From assembly GCF_049898325.1 (NCBI RefSeq), contig NZ_JAFCXL010000004.1, positions 206,604-270,603 on the forward strand: a DNA stretch of 64,000 nt, written 5' to 3'. This DNA is from JAFCUW01 sp049898325. GTDB taxonomy: Bacteria; Pseudomonadota; Gammaproteobacteria; Burkholderiales; Burkholderiaceae_D. Below are positions 37,593 to 45,905 of this stretch, in pieces. The notes below the pieces were generated by a model. It was not told where the DNA came from. It searched no databases and saw nothing but the letters and a program-made list of their open reading frames with translations. The position numbers and the translations under genes were made by a program. Every line of letters begins with the position of its first letter. The stretch's first letter is position 1.

Positions 37593-40091
37593 ATGAAAGC
37601 ACGCGCGAGATGGGGTTTCCGTAGCCTGGAAGGGCGCATCGCCACGCTGTTCCTGGTGCTGATCATCGTGCTGCAGGTGGTCGGCCTGGTGGTCATTCAG
37701 CGGGGCATCGACAACAACGGCCGCAACGCCATCGCCACCGAACTGGCCAACGGCGAAAAAGTGCTGCGCAATCTGATCGAGCAGAACACCGCGAAGCGCC
37801 GCTTCAGCGCCCAGGTGCTGGCGCGCGACACCGGCTTCGTGCAGGCGGTCGGCAACGACAACAGCGGCGACCAGGAAACCATCCGCTCGGCGCTCGACAA
37901 CAGCGCCCGCCGCGCGCGCGCCTCGCTGTCCATGCTGGTCGACGGCAACCGCAAGATCAAGGTCAGCAGCGTCGCCGGCACCGATCCGGCGCTCGAACAA
38001 CTGGTGCTGTCCCTGCTCGACCAGGGCGACGGCGCCAGCGCCACCGCAGTGGTGGGCGGGCGCCCGTTCCAGATCATCGTCACCCCCGTCAAGGCGCCCA
38101 TCACCATCGCCTGGGTGGTGATGGGCTTTGCCATCGATGGCCAGCTCGCGCGCGACATGAAAGCGCTGTCGGCGCTGGAAGTGGCGATCCTGGCGCGCGC
38201 CGCCGACGGCGCCTGGTTGCCCGTCGAAGCGACCGTGCCCGCGCCAGAGACGGCTGCCATCGCCCGCCAGCTGGGACCGACACTGGCGCCCGCCTTCGAC
38301 GTCACCATCAAGGACAGCCGCTACAGCGCGCGCCTGGTCGACATCGGCGCGCCCGGCGCGGGGCACGTCTCCGTCCTGCTGGCGCGCTCGATCGAGGACG
38401 CGGTGGCCGAATATGCCCGCCTCGAACGCAGCCTGGTGCTGCTGACGGTGATCGGCATCATCGTCGCGATCGTGGCCAGCGTGTTCACCGCCAAGCGCAT
38501 CGCCCAGCCCTTGCGCGAGCTGGCCGGCATCGCCCGCCGCCTTGAACTGGGCGACTACCGCGCCCAGACGGGCCTGGACCGCACCGACGAAATCGGCGCG
38601 CTGGCCAAGGCCTTCGACAGCATGCGCGACGCCATCGCCCGGCGCGAGCAGGAAATCGGCCGCCTCGCGTACTGGGACACCCTGACCAATTTGCCCAACC
38701 GGGCCCAGTTCGTGATGCTGCTGGGAGAAGCGCTGGACCAGGCGCGCAAGCACGACGGCTCGGTGTACGTGCTGATGATGGACCTGGACCGCTTCAAGCA
38801 CGTCAACGACGTCATGGGCCACACCTTTGGCGACGCCCTGCTGCGCCAGGTGGCCGAACGGCTGCAGCAGCAGGTCGTGCGGGCCCATCTCGATGGCCAC
38901 GTGGCGCGCCTGGGCGGCGACGAATTCGCCGTGCTGCTGCCGGGCGTCGACCTGCATGGCGTCCTGGCCACCGCCGCCGCCATCCTGCAGGCGCTCGAGC
39001 AGCCCCTGTCGCTGGAAGACCAGACCGTCGACATCGGCGCGGGCCTGGGCATTGCCGGCTTCCCCGCGCACGGCGCCGACGCCGAGTCGCTGCTGTCGAT
39101 GGCCGAAGTGGCGATGTACACGGCCAAGCAGAGAAACGACGGCGCCGTGGTGTACGACGCCCTGATCGACAAGTCGAGTGCCAACAGCCTGTCGCTGCTG
39201 ACGGAACTGCGCAACGCCATCGAAAACAATGAATTCCGCCTGCACGTGCAGCCGAAGATGAAGCTCGATACGGGCGAAGTGGTGGGCGTCGAGTCGCTGG
39301 TGCGCTGGGTCCATCCCGAGCGGGGCAATGTATTTCCCGATGAATTCATCCCCTTCGCCGAGCAGACCGGCTTCATCCGCGTGCTCACGCGCTGGGTGCT
39401 CGAGCAGTCGGCCGCCCTGTGCCGCGACCTGGCCGCCCAGGGCATCGACCTGAAGGTGTCGGTGAACCTGTCCACGCGCGACTTGCTCGACCAGGACCTG
39501 CCCAACAAGTTCGCCGAGATCCTGCGCCGCCACCAGGTGGCGCCGGCATCGTTTTGCCTCGAAATCACCGAGAGCGCCATCATGGACGACCCGGTGCGCG
39601 CCCAGCAGACCCTCGAACGCCTGCACGCGATGGGCGTCGACCTGTCGATCGACGATTTCGGCACCGGCTATTCGTCGCTGGCCTACCTCAAGCGCTTGCC
39701 CGTGGACGAGCTGAAAATCGATAAATCGTTTGTCCTGAATATGGAAAACGACATTGGCGACACCAAGATCGTCCGCTCGACCATCGACCTCGGACACAAT
39801 ATGGGCTTGCGGGTGGTGGCCGAGGGGATCGAGAGCGAAGCCGTGTGGCGCCTGCTGGCGGCGCTGGGCTGCGACCAGGGCCAGGGCTACTTCATGAGCC
39901 GCGCCATCCCCGGCGACCAGCTGGTCCAGTGGATCCGGCAGTGGGTGCCGCCGGTGCGCTCGGCGCTGCCGTATGCGTCCCATTCGTCCACCGTGTCCAC
40001 CGTGTCCACCGTGTCCACCGTGTCCACCGCGCCCAACCGGCCCGGCGACAGTGCCGACCTGCTCTCGCTGGGGAACGGCCAGGCCCGATAA
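37593..40091 (+). CDS. Membrane-bound GGDEF-EAL cyclic-di-GMP enzyme
   Basis: An 832-residue protein: transmembrane helix (about 15-36), periplasmic double-Cache-like sensor (about 37-270), second helix (about 280-300), HAMP (about 300-355), GGDEF domain (LGGDEFAVLLPG intact, so diguanylate cyclase activity is possible) and EAL domain. The EAL signature reads ESLVRW, a common active variant, and the loop 6 motif DDFGTGYSSLAYLKRLPVDE with catalytic Glu/Lys partners is intact. The C-terminus ends in a Ser-Thr-Val tandem repeat encoded by a 9-bp DNA repeat. It is coupled (2-bp gap) to the cupredoxin-like gene. Net synthesis or breakdown of c-di-GMP cannot be predicted. Confidence 0.92.
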   Translation: MKARARWGFRSLEGRIATLFLVLIIVLQVVGLVVIQRGIDNNGRNAIATELANGEKVLRNLIEQNTAKRRFSAQVLARDTGFVQAVGNDNSGDQETIRSALDNSARRARASLSMLVDGNRKIKVSSVAGTDPALEQLVLSLLDQGDGASATAVVGGRPFQIIVTPVKAPITIAWVVMGFAIDGQLARDMKALSALEVAILARAADGAWLPVEATVPAPETAAIARQLGPTLAPAFDVTIKDSRYSARLVDIGAPGAGHVSVLLARSIEDAVAEYARLERSLVLLTVIGIIVAIVASVFTAKRIAQPLRELAGIARRLELGDYRAQTGLDRTDEIGALAKAFDSMRDAIARREQEIGRLAYWDTLTNLPNRAQFVMLLGEALDQARKHDGSVYVLMMDLDRFKHVNDVMGHTFGDALLRQVAERLQQQVVRAHLDGHVARLGGDEFAVLLPGVDLHGVLATAAAILQALEQPLSLEDQTVDIGAGLGIAGFPAHGADAESLLSMAEVAMYTAKQRNDGAVVYDALIDKSSANSLSLLTELRNAIENNEFRLHVQPKMKLDTGEVVGVESLVRWVHPERGNVFPDEFIPFAEQTGFIRVLTRWVLEQSAALCRDLAAQGIDLKVSVNLSTRDLLDQDLPNKFAEILRRHQVAPASFCLEITESAIMDDPVRAQQTLERLHAMGVDLSIDDFGTGYSSLAYLKRLPVDELKIDKSFVLNMENDIGDTKIVRSTIDLGHNMGLRVVAEGIESEAVWRLLAALGCDQGQGYFMSRAIPGDQLVQWIRQWVPPVRSALPYASHSSTVSTVSTVSTVSTAPNRPGDSADLLSLGNGQAR
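39987..40029 (+). repeat. 9-bp tandem repeat inside the GGDEF-EAL gene
   Basis: TCCACCGTG is repeated four times plus a partial fifth copy, encoding repeated Ser-Thr-Val in the C-terminal tail. The unit is a multiple of three, so slippage would change tail length without a frameshift. Confidence 0.85.
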
Positions 40092-40226
40092 TCGCCCGCC
40101 GGCGCGGCCACTGGCCCGCGACGCCCGATTCTGCCGTTAAAGATTGTTTTTATCGGTCGAATGATGGTTTAGAATCGGATTGGCTCAACAACCGGGCCTT
40201 CCGTCTACGCTTCTTCGAGAGTTCAT

Positions 40227-42398
40227 ATGCATATCAAGCATGCTTCGCTGGCAGTGACCCTGCTGGCGACCTTCGGCGCCAATGCGCTGGCCCAGACCTG
40301 CCCGCCGTCGCCCGGCGCGCTCGCGCCGCTGACCTACCCGGTCAGTAAAAAAGTCGACCAGACCGACTCCTACCATGGCACCGTCGTCGCCGACCCCTAC
40401 CGCTGGCTTGAGGACGCCAACAGCGCCGACACCAAGCAGTGGGTGGACGCCCAGAACCTGGTCACGCAAGCCTACCTGGGCCAGATTCCCGCGCGCGCGG
40501 CCATCAAGCAGCGCCTGACCGCCCTGTGGAACTACGAGCGCTACAGCGTGCCCTACAAGGAAGGCGGCCGCTACTTCTACAGCCGCAACGACGGCCTGCA
40601 GAACCAGTCGGTGCTCTACACCATGAACAAGATCAGCGACACGCCGCGCGTGCTGCTCGACCCGAACACCCTGTCCGCCGATGGCACGGTGGCGCTGTCG
40701 GGCACCGCCGTGAGCCCGGACGGCAAGCTGCTCGCCTACGGCACCTCGGCTTCCGGCTCGGACTGGAACGAGTGGCGCGTGCGCGACATCGCCAGCGGCG
40801 CCGATAACGGCGACGTCATCAAGTGGGTCAAGTTTTCCTCGACCGCCTGGACGCGCGACGGCAAGGGCTTCTTCTACAGCCGCTACGACGAGCCGAACGA
40901 GGCCACCAAGCTGGCCGACGCCAACTTCAACCACAAGGTGTATTACCACCTGGTGGGCACGCCGCAGTCTGCCGACACCCTGGTCTACCAGCGCCCCGAT
41001 CAAAAAGCCTGGCTGCTCAGCGCCCAGGTCACCGACGATGGCCGCTACCTGTTGATCAGCGCCTCGAACGGCAGCGCGCGCACCAACGCCGTCTTCATCA
41101 AGGACCTGAACAAACCGGCCGGCGCGGTGACGGCGCTGCTCGATCGCTTCGACGCCGGCTACCACTTCGTCGACAACGATGGCGCGCTGTTCTACTTCAC
41201 CACCGACAATGGCGCCCCGCGCAAGCGCCTGGTCGCCATCGACCTGGCCCGGCCGCATGAGAAACAGTGGAAAACCCTGGTGCCGGAAAGCGAACAGACG
41301 CTGCAATCGGTGTCGATGCTCAACCGCCAGTTCGTCGCCCAGTACCTGGCCGACGCCCACAGCATGGTCAAAGTATTCGGCCGCGACGGCAAGGCGCTGC
41401 GCGAAATGGCGCTGCCGGGCCTGGGCTCGGTGTCCGGCTTCGGCGGCAAGAAAGGCGACAAGGAGACCTTCTATTCCTACACGGGCTTCACCACGCCGGC
41501 GACGATCTACCGGCTCGACCTGGCATCGGGCGCGTCCAGCGTGCTGCGCCAGCCAAAGGTAGATTTCGATCCCGCCGCCTACGAAACGCGCCAGCAGTTC
41601 TTCACCAGCCGCGACGGCACCAAGGTGCCGATGTTCATCGTCTCGAAAAAGGGCCTGAAGCGCGACGGCAGCAATCCCACCTACCTGTACGGCTACGGCG
41701 GCTTCAATATTTCGCTCACGCCCGCCTTCTCGGCGGCCAATATCGCGTGGATGGAAATGGGCGGCGTCTACGTGCTGGCCAATCTGCGCGGCGGCGGCGA
41801 GTACGGCGAAGCCTGGCATGACGCCGGCACCAAGCTGCAAAAGCAGAATGTGTTCGACGACTTCATCGGCGCGGCCGAATGGCTGATCGCCAACAAGGTC
41901 ACCTCGCCGGCCAAGCTGGCCGTCGGCGGCGGCAGCAATGGTGGCCTGCTGGTGGGTGCGGCCATCACCCAGCGCCCCGAACTGTTCGGCGCGGCGATTC
42001 CCCAGGTGGGCGTGATGGACATGCTGCGCTTTCAAAAGTTTACCATCGGCTGGGCCTGGGTCAGCGACTACGGCTCCTCGGATGACGCCGAACAGTTCAA
42101 GGCGCTCTACAAGTACTCGCCCCTGCACAACCTGAAAGCGGGCGCCTGCCTGCCCGCCACCATGGTCACCACGGCCGATCACGACGACCGCGTGGTGCCG
42201 GCGCACAGCTTCAAGTTTGCCGCCGCCGCGCAGGCCGCGCAGGCGTCGGGCAATCCGGTGATCATCCGCATCGACACCAAGGCCGGTCATGGCGCCGGCA
42301 AACCGACCGACAAGCAGATCGAGGAAGTGGCCGACCGCTGGGGCTTTCTGACGCGCGCCCTGAACATGGACGTGCCGGCCAAGGTGGCGGCGCAGTAA
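40227..42398 (+). CDS. S9 family prolyl oligopeptidase, exported
   Basis: A 723-residue serine peptidase cleaving after proline in short peptides. A signal peptide (about 1-22, ending NALAQ) indicates a periplasmic location. The beta-propeller domain (about 80-430) is followed by the alpha/beta hydrolase with GGGSNGGLLVG (nucleophile Ser), TTADHDDRVVPAH (Asp) and AGHGAGKPT (His). Mature start YPVSKKVDQTDSYHGTVVAD, then DPYRWLED, is typical of POP. The gene is monocistronic, with a strong hairpin after its stop. The reverse-strand frames here are shadows. Confidence 0.93.
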   Translation: MHIKHASLAVTLLATFGANALAQTCPPSPGALAPLTYPVSKKVDQTDSYHGTVVADPYRWLEDANSADTKQWVDAQNLVTQAYLGQIPARAAIKQRLTALWNYERYSVPYKEGGRYFYSRNDGLQNQSVLYTMNKISDTPRVLLDPNTLSADGTVALSGTAVSPDGKLLAYGTSASGSDWNEWRVRDIASGADNGDVIKWVKFSSTAWTRDGKGFFYSRYDEPNEATKLADANFNHKVYYHLVGTPQSADTLVYQRPDQKAWLLSAQVTDDGRYLLISASNGSARTNAVFIKDLNKPAGAVTALLDRFDAGYHFVDNDGALFYFTTDNGAPRKRLVAIDLARPHEKQWKTLVPESEQTLQSVSMLNRQFVAQYLADAHSMVKVFGRDGKALREMALPGLGSVSGFGGKKGDKETFYSYTGFTTPATIYRLDLASGASSVLRQPKVDFDPAAYETRQQFFTSRDGTKVPMFIVSKKGLKRDGSNPTYLYGYGGFNISLTPAFSAANIAWMEMGGVYVLANLRGGGEYGEAWHDAGTKLQKQNVFDDFIGAAEWLIANKVTSPAKLAVGGGSNGGLLVGAAITQRPELFGAAIPQVGVMDMLRFQKFTIGWAWVSDYGSSDDAEQFKALYKYSPLHNLKAGACLPATMVTTADHDDRVVPAHSFKFAAAAQAAQASGNPVIIRIDTKAGHGAGKPTDKQIEEVADRWGFLTRALNMDVPAKVAAQ

Positions 42399-42408
42399 AG
42401 AAGCGCGG

Positions 42409-42439
42409 GCGGGATCGGGGCTGGACTGGCCGATCCCGC
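42409..42439. other. Long hairpin after the prolyl oligopeptidase gene
   Basis: GCGGGATCGG (42409-42418) and CCGATCCCGC (42430-42439) form a perfect 10-bp stem with an 11-nt loop. It has no T-run, so it may be an mRNA-stabilising 3' structure or an imperfect terminator for the peptidase gene. It lies 29 bp before the next small gene. Confidence 0.55.
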
Positions 42440-42467
42440 TGTGATGGGCTAAAACCGGGAAATCACC

Positions 42468-42638
42468 ATGAAAATCGGGAAGAAAAGTAACACCATCGCC
42501 GGGCGCCTGCTCATTGCGTCCGGCCTGATGTTTTTTGTCGCCGCCGCCATCACGCCCCTGCCGGCCTTCGCCGGGGTGGGCTGCGCCATGCTGGTGATCG
42601 GCGTCGCCGTCGGCCGCAAGGGGCAGGGCGCCGCCTGA
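42468..42638 (+). CDS. Small membrane protein, 56 residues, unknown
   Basis: The frame from ATG 42468 encodes a 56-residue protein: basic start MKIGKKSN, a first hydrophobic segment (LLIASGLMFFVAAAI), a short Pro turn, a second segment (VGCAMLVIGVAVG) and a basic end. This is the layout of a small two-helix inner-membrane protein. GGGA precedes the ATG by eight bases. I do not recognise a family. The composition is consistent with coding, but the gene is too short to be sure. Confidence 0.55.
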   Translation: MKIGKKSNTIAGRLLIASGLMFFVAAAITPLPAFAGVGCAMLVIGVAVGRKGQGAA

Positions 42639-42648
42639 CTGGCAGCAC

Positions 42649-42814
42649 TAGCAGCCTGTCGGACTTAGGATCGTCAGCTGCAAAAATACCTGGGACGGGC
42701 CATATTTCGCCGCTTTCTCGGTCAATAGCTCGCTATTGACACTGCGAAATCGTCAAAATCTGTCCTCGCCCAGCTATTTTTTCGCTATGACTCCCTAAGC
42801 CCGACAGGCTGCTA
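42649..42814. repeat. MITE-like element, family 2 (166 bp including TA ends)
   Basis: TAGCAGCCTGTCGGACTTAGG at the left end and its complement at the right (CCTAAGCCCGACAGGCTGCTA) differ at one of 21 positions. TA on each side may be the target duplication. The perfect hairpin GTCAATAGC-TC-GCTATTGAC lies at 42721-42740. It has no coding capacity. The element fills the gap between two convergent genes, and its right end provides the TAG stop of the XRE-cupin gene. Confidence 0.82.
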
Positions 42815-43411
42815 GCGGTGCACCACCACCAGCAGCGCCTTGGCCTCGGTCTTGCCGGCGTTGCGGATCACGTGGTCCTGGTCGGCCAGGTAGCGGGCGG
42901 TGGCGCCGTTCTTGATTTTTTTTCTGACCGATCCCACTTCCAGTTCGACCGCGCCATGCAGCACCGTCAGGTGTTCGCCGGTGCCGGGATCGTGCGCCTG
43001 CGAGGCCAGTTCGCCCCCCGGCGCCAGCGTCAGTTCATACCATTCGTACTTGCCGGCCAGGTCCATGGGGCCGAGGATGCGCAGCACGTAACCGGCGTGG
43101 TTGCCCGGCAGGGTCGGGGTTTCGTGGGCGTCAAGCACGCGGATCGGCTCGACCTCGCGCGTTTGCGCCGTCAGCAGTTCGCCGATCGCCACCCCCAGCG
43201 CATTGGCCAGGCGCCAGGTGATGGCGATGGTGGGATTGGCTTTCTCACGCTCGATTTGCGATAACATCGACTTTGACACCCCGGCTATGCGCGACAGGTC
43301 TTCCAGGGTCAGCCCGCGCGCCAGGCGCAGGCGCTGCAAGGTGGCGCCCACTTCCGGCGGCGCATTGGTGGCGGCAAGGGGCGCGGCGGACAGGGAAGGG
43401 CTGGGATTCAT
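42812..43411 (-). CDS. XRE-family regulator with C-terminal cupin domain
   Basis: A 199-residue regulator: helix-turn-helix (about 20-80: RLARGLTLEDLSRIAGVSKS, MLSQIEREKANPTI) and a cupin ligand-binding domain (about 105-195: ELTLAPGGELASQAHDPGTG, EHLTVLHGAVELEVG). This architecture controls amino-acid and polyamine catabolism in many bacteria. It is divergent from kbl-tdh-sdaA, so it probably regulates threonine breakdown, responding to threonine, glycine or serine (inference). The stop codon TAG uses bases of the adjacent MITE-like element. No clear ribosome-binding site precedes the ATG at 43411. Confidence 0.88.
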   Translation of the reverse strand: MNPSPSLSAAPLAATNAPPEVGATLQRLRLARGLTLEDLSRIAGVSKSMLSQIEREKANPTIAITWRLANALGVAIGELLTAQTREVEPIRVLDAHETPTLPGNHAGYVLRILGPMDLAGKYEWYELTLAPGGELASQAHDPGTGEHLTVLHGAVELEVGSVRKKIKNGATARYLADQDHVIRNAGKTEAKALLVVVHR

Positions 43412-43507
43412 CGTGGCGGCGGTCTCGGTGGGGGCAAAGCAGCAAACCAGCGAGCGTGACTGAAGGCACTAATGCTTGCCAAGTCCTGCTCGCTTGGGTA
43501 ATATCCA

Positions 43508-43533
43508 TTATATTGAATTTTAGTTCGACATAA
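43508..43533. promoter_or_regulatory. Inverted repeat in the XRE/kbl divergent gap, candidate operator
   Basis: TTATATTGAA (43508-43517) and TTCGACATAA (43524-43533) are inverted copies matching at 8 of 10 positions around a 6-nt spacer. The site lies in the AT-rich middle of the gap between the XRE-cupin regulator and kbl and would suit control of both promoters. Confidence 0.4.
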
Positions 43534-43652
43534 CGGATTTCGGCAGATTCAACGAACTTTGCCATAAAACGTACAATACTCGCGACGGTACAGCATACCC
43601 CGAGCGCCGGTCAAGCCGGCCGCTCCACCAACCAACTCTACGAGGGATCAGC

Positions 43653-44876
43653 ATGAGCGTGCAATCGAAAGACAGCTTTTTCAGCGGCCTGCAAACGGGA
43701 CTGGACGCCTTGCGCGAACAGGGCCTGTACAAGCCGGAACGGGTGCTGGCCTCGCGCCAGGGCGCCGAAGTGGTGGGCGCGGATGGCCGCCACCTGATTA
43801 ATATGTGCGCCAACAACTATCTTGGCCTGGCCGGCGACCTGCAGACCCAGCAAGCGTCGATCGAGGCGACCGAGCAATTCGGCTACGGCCTGTCGTCGGT
43901 GCGCTTCATTTGCGGCACCCAGACCGTGCACAAGGAACTCGAGCGCGCCATCGCCGACTTCCTCGGCATGGAAGACACCATCCTGTACGCTGCCGCGTTC
44001 GACGCCAACGGCGGCCTGTTCGAGCCCCTGTTCGATGAAAACGACGCGATCGTCTCGGACGCCCTCAACCACGCCTCGATCATCGACGGCATCCGCCTGT
44101 GCAAGGCGGCGCGCTACCGCTATGCCAACAACGACATGGCCGACCTCGAAACGCAGCTGCAAAGCGCGCGCGCGGCCGGCAAGCGCCACATCGTCATCGC
44201 CACCGACGGCGCCTTTTCGATGGACGGCACGATCGCCCGGCTCGACGAAATCTGCGACCTGGCCGACCGCTACGGCGCGCTGGTGATGATCGACGAATGC
44301 CACGCCTCCGGCTTCATGGGCAAGACCGGGCGCGGCACCCACGAGCACCACAACGTGATGGGCCGCATCGACATCATTACCGGCACCCTGGGCAAGGCGC
44401 TCGGCGGTGCCATGGGCGGCTTTACCGCCGCGCGCAAGGAAGTGATCGACATGCTGCGCCAGAAGTCGCGTCCCTACCTGTTCTCCAACACGCTGGCGCC
44501 AAATATCGCCGGCGCCTCGCTGTCGGTGCTCAAGCGCATCCGCGCCTCGACCGAACTGCGCGACCGCCTGCACGAGAACACCGCCTACTTCCGCCAGCAG
44601 ATCACGCAGCTGGGCTTCACCATCAAGCCGGGCATCCACCCGGTGGTGCCGGTGATGCTGTTCGAAGCGCCGCTGGCGCAAAAATTTGCCGCCCGCATGT
44701 ACGAACTGGGCGTGCTGCTGTCGGGCTTTTTCTACCCGGTGGTGCCGATGGGCCAGGCGCGCGTGCGCGTGCAGCTGTCGGCGGCGCACACCCGCGCGCA
44801 ACTCGACACGGTACTGCAGGCGTTCGAGCAGGCCGGCCGCGAGCTGGGCATCCTGCCGCCAGCGACACCCCAATAA
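43653..44876 (+). CDS. kbl: Glycine C-acetyltransferase (2-amino-3-ketobutyrate CoA ligase)
   Basis: A 407-residue PLP enzyme that splits 2-amino-3-ketobutyrate with CoA into glycine and acetyl-CoA, the second step of threonine degradation. Visible are NMCANNYLGLAG, YGLSSVRFICGTQTVHKELE, the aspartate segment MIDECHASGFMG and the PLP lysine in GTLGKALGGAMGG. ATG 43653 follows GAGGG. It is first in the unit with the dehydrogenase 24 bp downstream. The regulator at 42812-43411 is divergent. Confidence 0.95.
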   Translation: MSVQSKDSFFSGLQTGLDALREQGLYKPERVLASRQGAEVVGADGRHLINMCANNYLGLAGDLQTQQASIEATEQFGYGLSSVRFICGTQTVHKELERAIADFLGMEDTILYAAAFDANGGLFEPLFDENDAIVSDALNHASIIDGIRLCKAARYRYANNDMADLETQLQSARAAGKRHIVIATDGAFSMDGTIARLDEICDLADRYGALVMIDECHASGFMGKTGRGTHEHHNVMGRIDIITGTLGKALGGAMGGFTAARKEVIDMLRQKSRPYLFSNTLAPNIAGASLSVLKRIRASTELRDRLHENTAYFRQQITQLGFTIKPGIHPVVPVMLFEAPLAQKFAARMYELGVLLSGFFYPVVPMGQARVRVQLSAAHTRAQLDTVLQAFEQAGRELGILPPATPQ

Positions 44877-44900
44877 TTCCAGAAAACAGGTACAACACGC

Positions 44901-45857
44901 ATGCAACGTATTCTCATCATCGGCGCCAATGGCCAAATCGGCAGTGAACTGGTTGGCGCGCTGGCGCGCCAGCACGGCGCCCAGAACGTCATCGCCTCCG
45001 ACATCGGCGCCACCAATGTATATGGCGCCGAGCGCTACCTGCGCCTCGACGTGCTCGACAAGGCGGCGCTGGCGCAACTGGTCGCCGACGAAGCCATCAC
45101 CCAGGTCTACCAGCTGGCGGCGCTGCTGTCGGCCACCGGCGAACAGGCGCCCCTGAAAGCCTGGACGCTGAACATGGACGGCCTGCTCAATATTCTGGAA
45201 GTGGCGCGCGAGCGGGGCGAAGCGGGCAAGCCGCTGCGGGTGTTCTGGCCCTCGTCGATCGCCGCCTTCGGCCCGAACACGCCGCCGCAAGCCACCCCGC
45301 AGTACACGGTGATGGACCCGACCACGATCTACGGCATCAGCAAGCTGGCCGGCGAGCGCCTGTGCGAGTACTATTACACGAAGTACGGCGTCGACGTCCG
45401 CTCGATCCGCTACCCCGGCATCATCAGCTACAAGTCGCCACCGGGCGGCGGCACCACCGATTACGCCATCGCGATCTTCCACGCGGCCCTGAAGAACCAG
45501 ACCTACGACTGTTTCCTGTCCGAGGAGACCACGCTGCCCATGATCTACATGCCCGACGCCATCCGCGCCACCATCGAACTGATGGACGCCCCGGCCGACA
45601 GCGTCAAGGTGCGCTCGTCCTACAACGTCGCCGGGGTGTCGTTCAATCCGCGCGAACTGGCCGAGGAGATCGTCCGCCAGCGCCCCGGCTTTTCCATCAC
45701 CTACACCCCCGACAGCCGCCAGGCGATTGCCGCGACCTGGCCGCAAAGCCTGGACGACAGTGTCGCCAGCGCCGACTGGGGCTGGCAGGCGGCGGTCGGT
45801 ACCGCCGCCATGGTCGCTGACATGTTGAAGCATATCGACATCAGCCAGGGCGCCTGA
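44901..45857 (+). CDS. L-threonine 3-dehydrogenase, short-chain (epimerase-like) type
   Basis: A 318-residue extended SDR protein. The NAD site is IIGANGQIGSELV (about 6-18), the active site has WPSSIAAFGP and the YGISKLAGE Tyr-Lys pair, and LPMIYMPDAIRATIELM with YNVAGVSFNPRELAEEI are conserved in the SDR-type threonine dehydrogenases. It would oxidise threonine to 2-amino-3-ketobutyrate for the Kbl protein encoded just upstream. It replaces the zinc-dependent Tdh of enterobacteria. Cofactor NAD is inferred from the family. Confidence 0.9.
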   Translation: MQRILIIGANGQIGSELVGALARQHGAQNVIASDIGATNVYGAERYLRLDVLDKAALAQLVADEAITQVYQLAALLSATGEQAPLKAWTLNMDGLLNILEVARERGEAGKPLRVFWPSSIAAFGPNTPPQATPQYTVMDPTTIYGISKLAGERLCEYYYTKYGVDVRSIRYPGIISYKSPPGGGTTDYAIAIFHAALKNQTYDCFLSEETTLPMIYMPDAIRATIELMDAPADSVKVRSSYNVAGVSFNPRELAEEIVRQRPGFSITYTPDSRQAIAATWPQSLDDSVASADWGWQAAVGTAAMVADMLKHIDISQGA

Positions 45858-45905
45858 ACGGGCCGCCCGGCCATCCATCAGAACCAGCATCAGGGAGACT
45901 TTTCA

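Noticed and set aside
39987..40029. Short regular repeats considered as a CRISPR
   Set aside because: The units are 9 bp, contiguous and coding, without spacers or cas genes.
42409..42439. Hairpin considered as an intrinsic terminator
   Set aside because: The stem is strong but no T-run follows; it is listed only as a hairpin.
43558..43578. TTGCCA and TACAAT considered as a kbl promoter
   Set aside because: The two boxes are only 7 bp apart, far below the 16-18 bp needed.
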